Shown piece after piece: positions 63,526-64,000 of a stretch of 64,000 nucleotides of DNA (within the stretch, counting starts at the first letter, position 1; each line of letters begins with the position of its first letter). Where the stretch lies: assembly GCA_029249445.1 (NCBI GenBank), contig JAQWHI010000009.1, positions 1 to 64,000 on the forward strand, read 5' to 3'. The translations under genes and the position numbers were made by a program. Source of the stretch: Crocinitomicaceae bacterium (GTDB lineage Bacteria; Bacteroidota; Bacteroidia; Flavobacteriales_D; Crocinitomicaceae). The notes under the pieces were generated by a model. That model had not been told where the DNA came from, ran no database searches, and worked only from the letters and a program-made list of their open reading frames with translations.

Positions 63526-64000
63526 CTACATCCAGGTTACAGCTCCATTTTTTACGTCATACATTGCTCCGACAATTTTCAACTCTCCATTACTTTCATC
63601 AATCGCTTTCTTGATAGCAGGGCTTTCATCAAGAATTTTAGCAATGGTTATGTGAACATTTTCATCTGCGACATGCTGAATAAATTCGCCATTTGAGGAA
63701 GTATGATCTCCAGGATAATTATTCGCCACAGATTGAGCTGTAGCAGCAAGATTTTCAGAAGCCATTGTGATTAAATTCTGTGCTAAATCTGGTTTCTCTC
63801 CTTCAGGTTTATACAAAAAGTCACATGTTCCTTTTACTGCTCCACACTGCGTGTGTCCCAGGACAACGATTAATTTTACGCCCGCATTTAGTACCGCAAA
63901 CTCCATACTTCCAATAATATCAGTATTTGCGAAGTTTCCTGCAACGCGCGCACTAAATATATCTCCAACGCCTTGATCGAAAAGATATTCAGCAGTTACA
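63526..64000 (-). CDS. Beta-class carbonic anhydrase (5' part beyond window)
   Basis: The reading frame is open to the window edge, giving the C-terminal 157 residues. Visible features are DQGVGDIFSARVAGN, GSMEFAV, and the zinc motif LGHTQCGAVK (His and Cys ligands). The first zinc Cys and the CSDSR segment lie outside the window. The enzyme interconverts CO2 and bicarbonate, which would match the nearby SulP transporter. The ATG at 63906 is internal, because the frame continues upstream with clear family sequence. Confidence 0.9.
   Translation of the reverse strand, partial: VTAEYLFDQGVGDIFSARVAGNFANTDIIGSMEFAVLNAGVKLIVVLGHTQCGAVKGTCDFLYKPEGEKPDLAQNLITMASENLAATAQSVANNYPGDHTSSNGEFIQHVADENVHITIAKILDESPAIKKAIDESNGELKIVGAMYDVKNGAVTWM

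Overview
The window is chromosomal DNA of a Bacteroidota member, most likely a Flavobacteriales bacterium (inference). The support is: type IX secretion (T9SS) sorting tails on several secreted proteins, a porZ-recO gene pair, recurrent TAnnTTTG -7 promoter elements with occasional -33 TTG, many short-signal lipoproteins, and a thioredoxin-type arsenate reductase beside ArsM. Coding density is high and base composition AT-rich. No CRISPR array, insertion sequence, integrase or phage gene was seen.

Layout. 1-527: a tRNA-Arg(TCG) on the minus strand, preceded in its transcript by two extra tandem copies of its own 5' end. 528-6144: a seven-gene copper operon (HYC_CC_PP protein, periplasmic HMA protein, T9SS-tailed protein, two multicopper-oxidase-like proteins with complementary copper ligands, MbnP, di-haem MbnH). 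6299-9317: porZ and recO. 9326-20079: housekeeping genes on both strands (peptide-binding lipoprotein, trpS, plsC, gatC, M42 peptidase, SCO1, xseAB, pgk, HtpX-like/LemA pair, small lipoprotein). 20252-21793: acyl-CoA carboxylase carboxyltransferase. 21964-23546: a HipB/HipA module with candidate operators. 23649-30644: aspS, a YgjV-like membrane protein, a small HTH regulator with a palindromic candidate operator, cysS and polA. 30646-37501: two lipoproteins, a large solitary SF1 helicase, a KtrA-like RCK protein and an SDR. 37620-42033: two tandem M43 metalloproteases with T9SS tails. 42055-44844: hemA-hemC-hemD. 45154-49230: rsmI, DUF4412-like protein, VAT1-like reductase, Rieske protein, cation/proton antiporter. 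49327-53174: an arsenic operon (arsR, arsM, arsC, aquaporin) followed by an ALDH7-type dehydrogenase. 53342-64000: DEAD-box helicase, YD-repeat lipoprotein, hemW, S9 peptidase, SulP transporter, VanZ-like protein, ALDH8-type dehydrogenase and the 3' part of a beta-carbonic anhydrase gene.

Most notable. (1) In the copper operon one multicopper-oxidase-like protein has a type 1 copper site plus half of a trinuclear site, and its neighbour has four further histidines but no type 1 ligands. Together they supply the eight histidines of one trinuclear cluster, so this may be a split, surface-displayed oxidase. It is co-encoded with an MbnP/MbnH pair whose MbnP also carries a T9SS tail. (2) Two partial tRNA-Arg 5' repeats lie between the tRNA promoter and the tRNA. 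(3) At least seven genes have a -7 element ending 4-6 nt before the start codon, which suggests leaderless mRNAs. (4) The arsenic operon has an aquaporin where an ArsB or Acr3 pump would be expected, and a copy of the candidate ArsR-site core lies upstream of the following aldehyde dehydrogenase gene.
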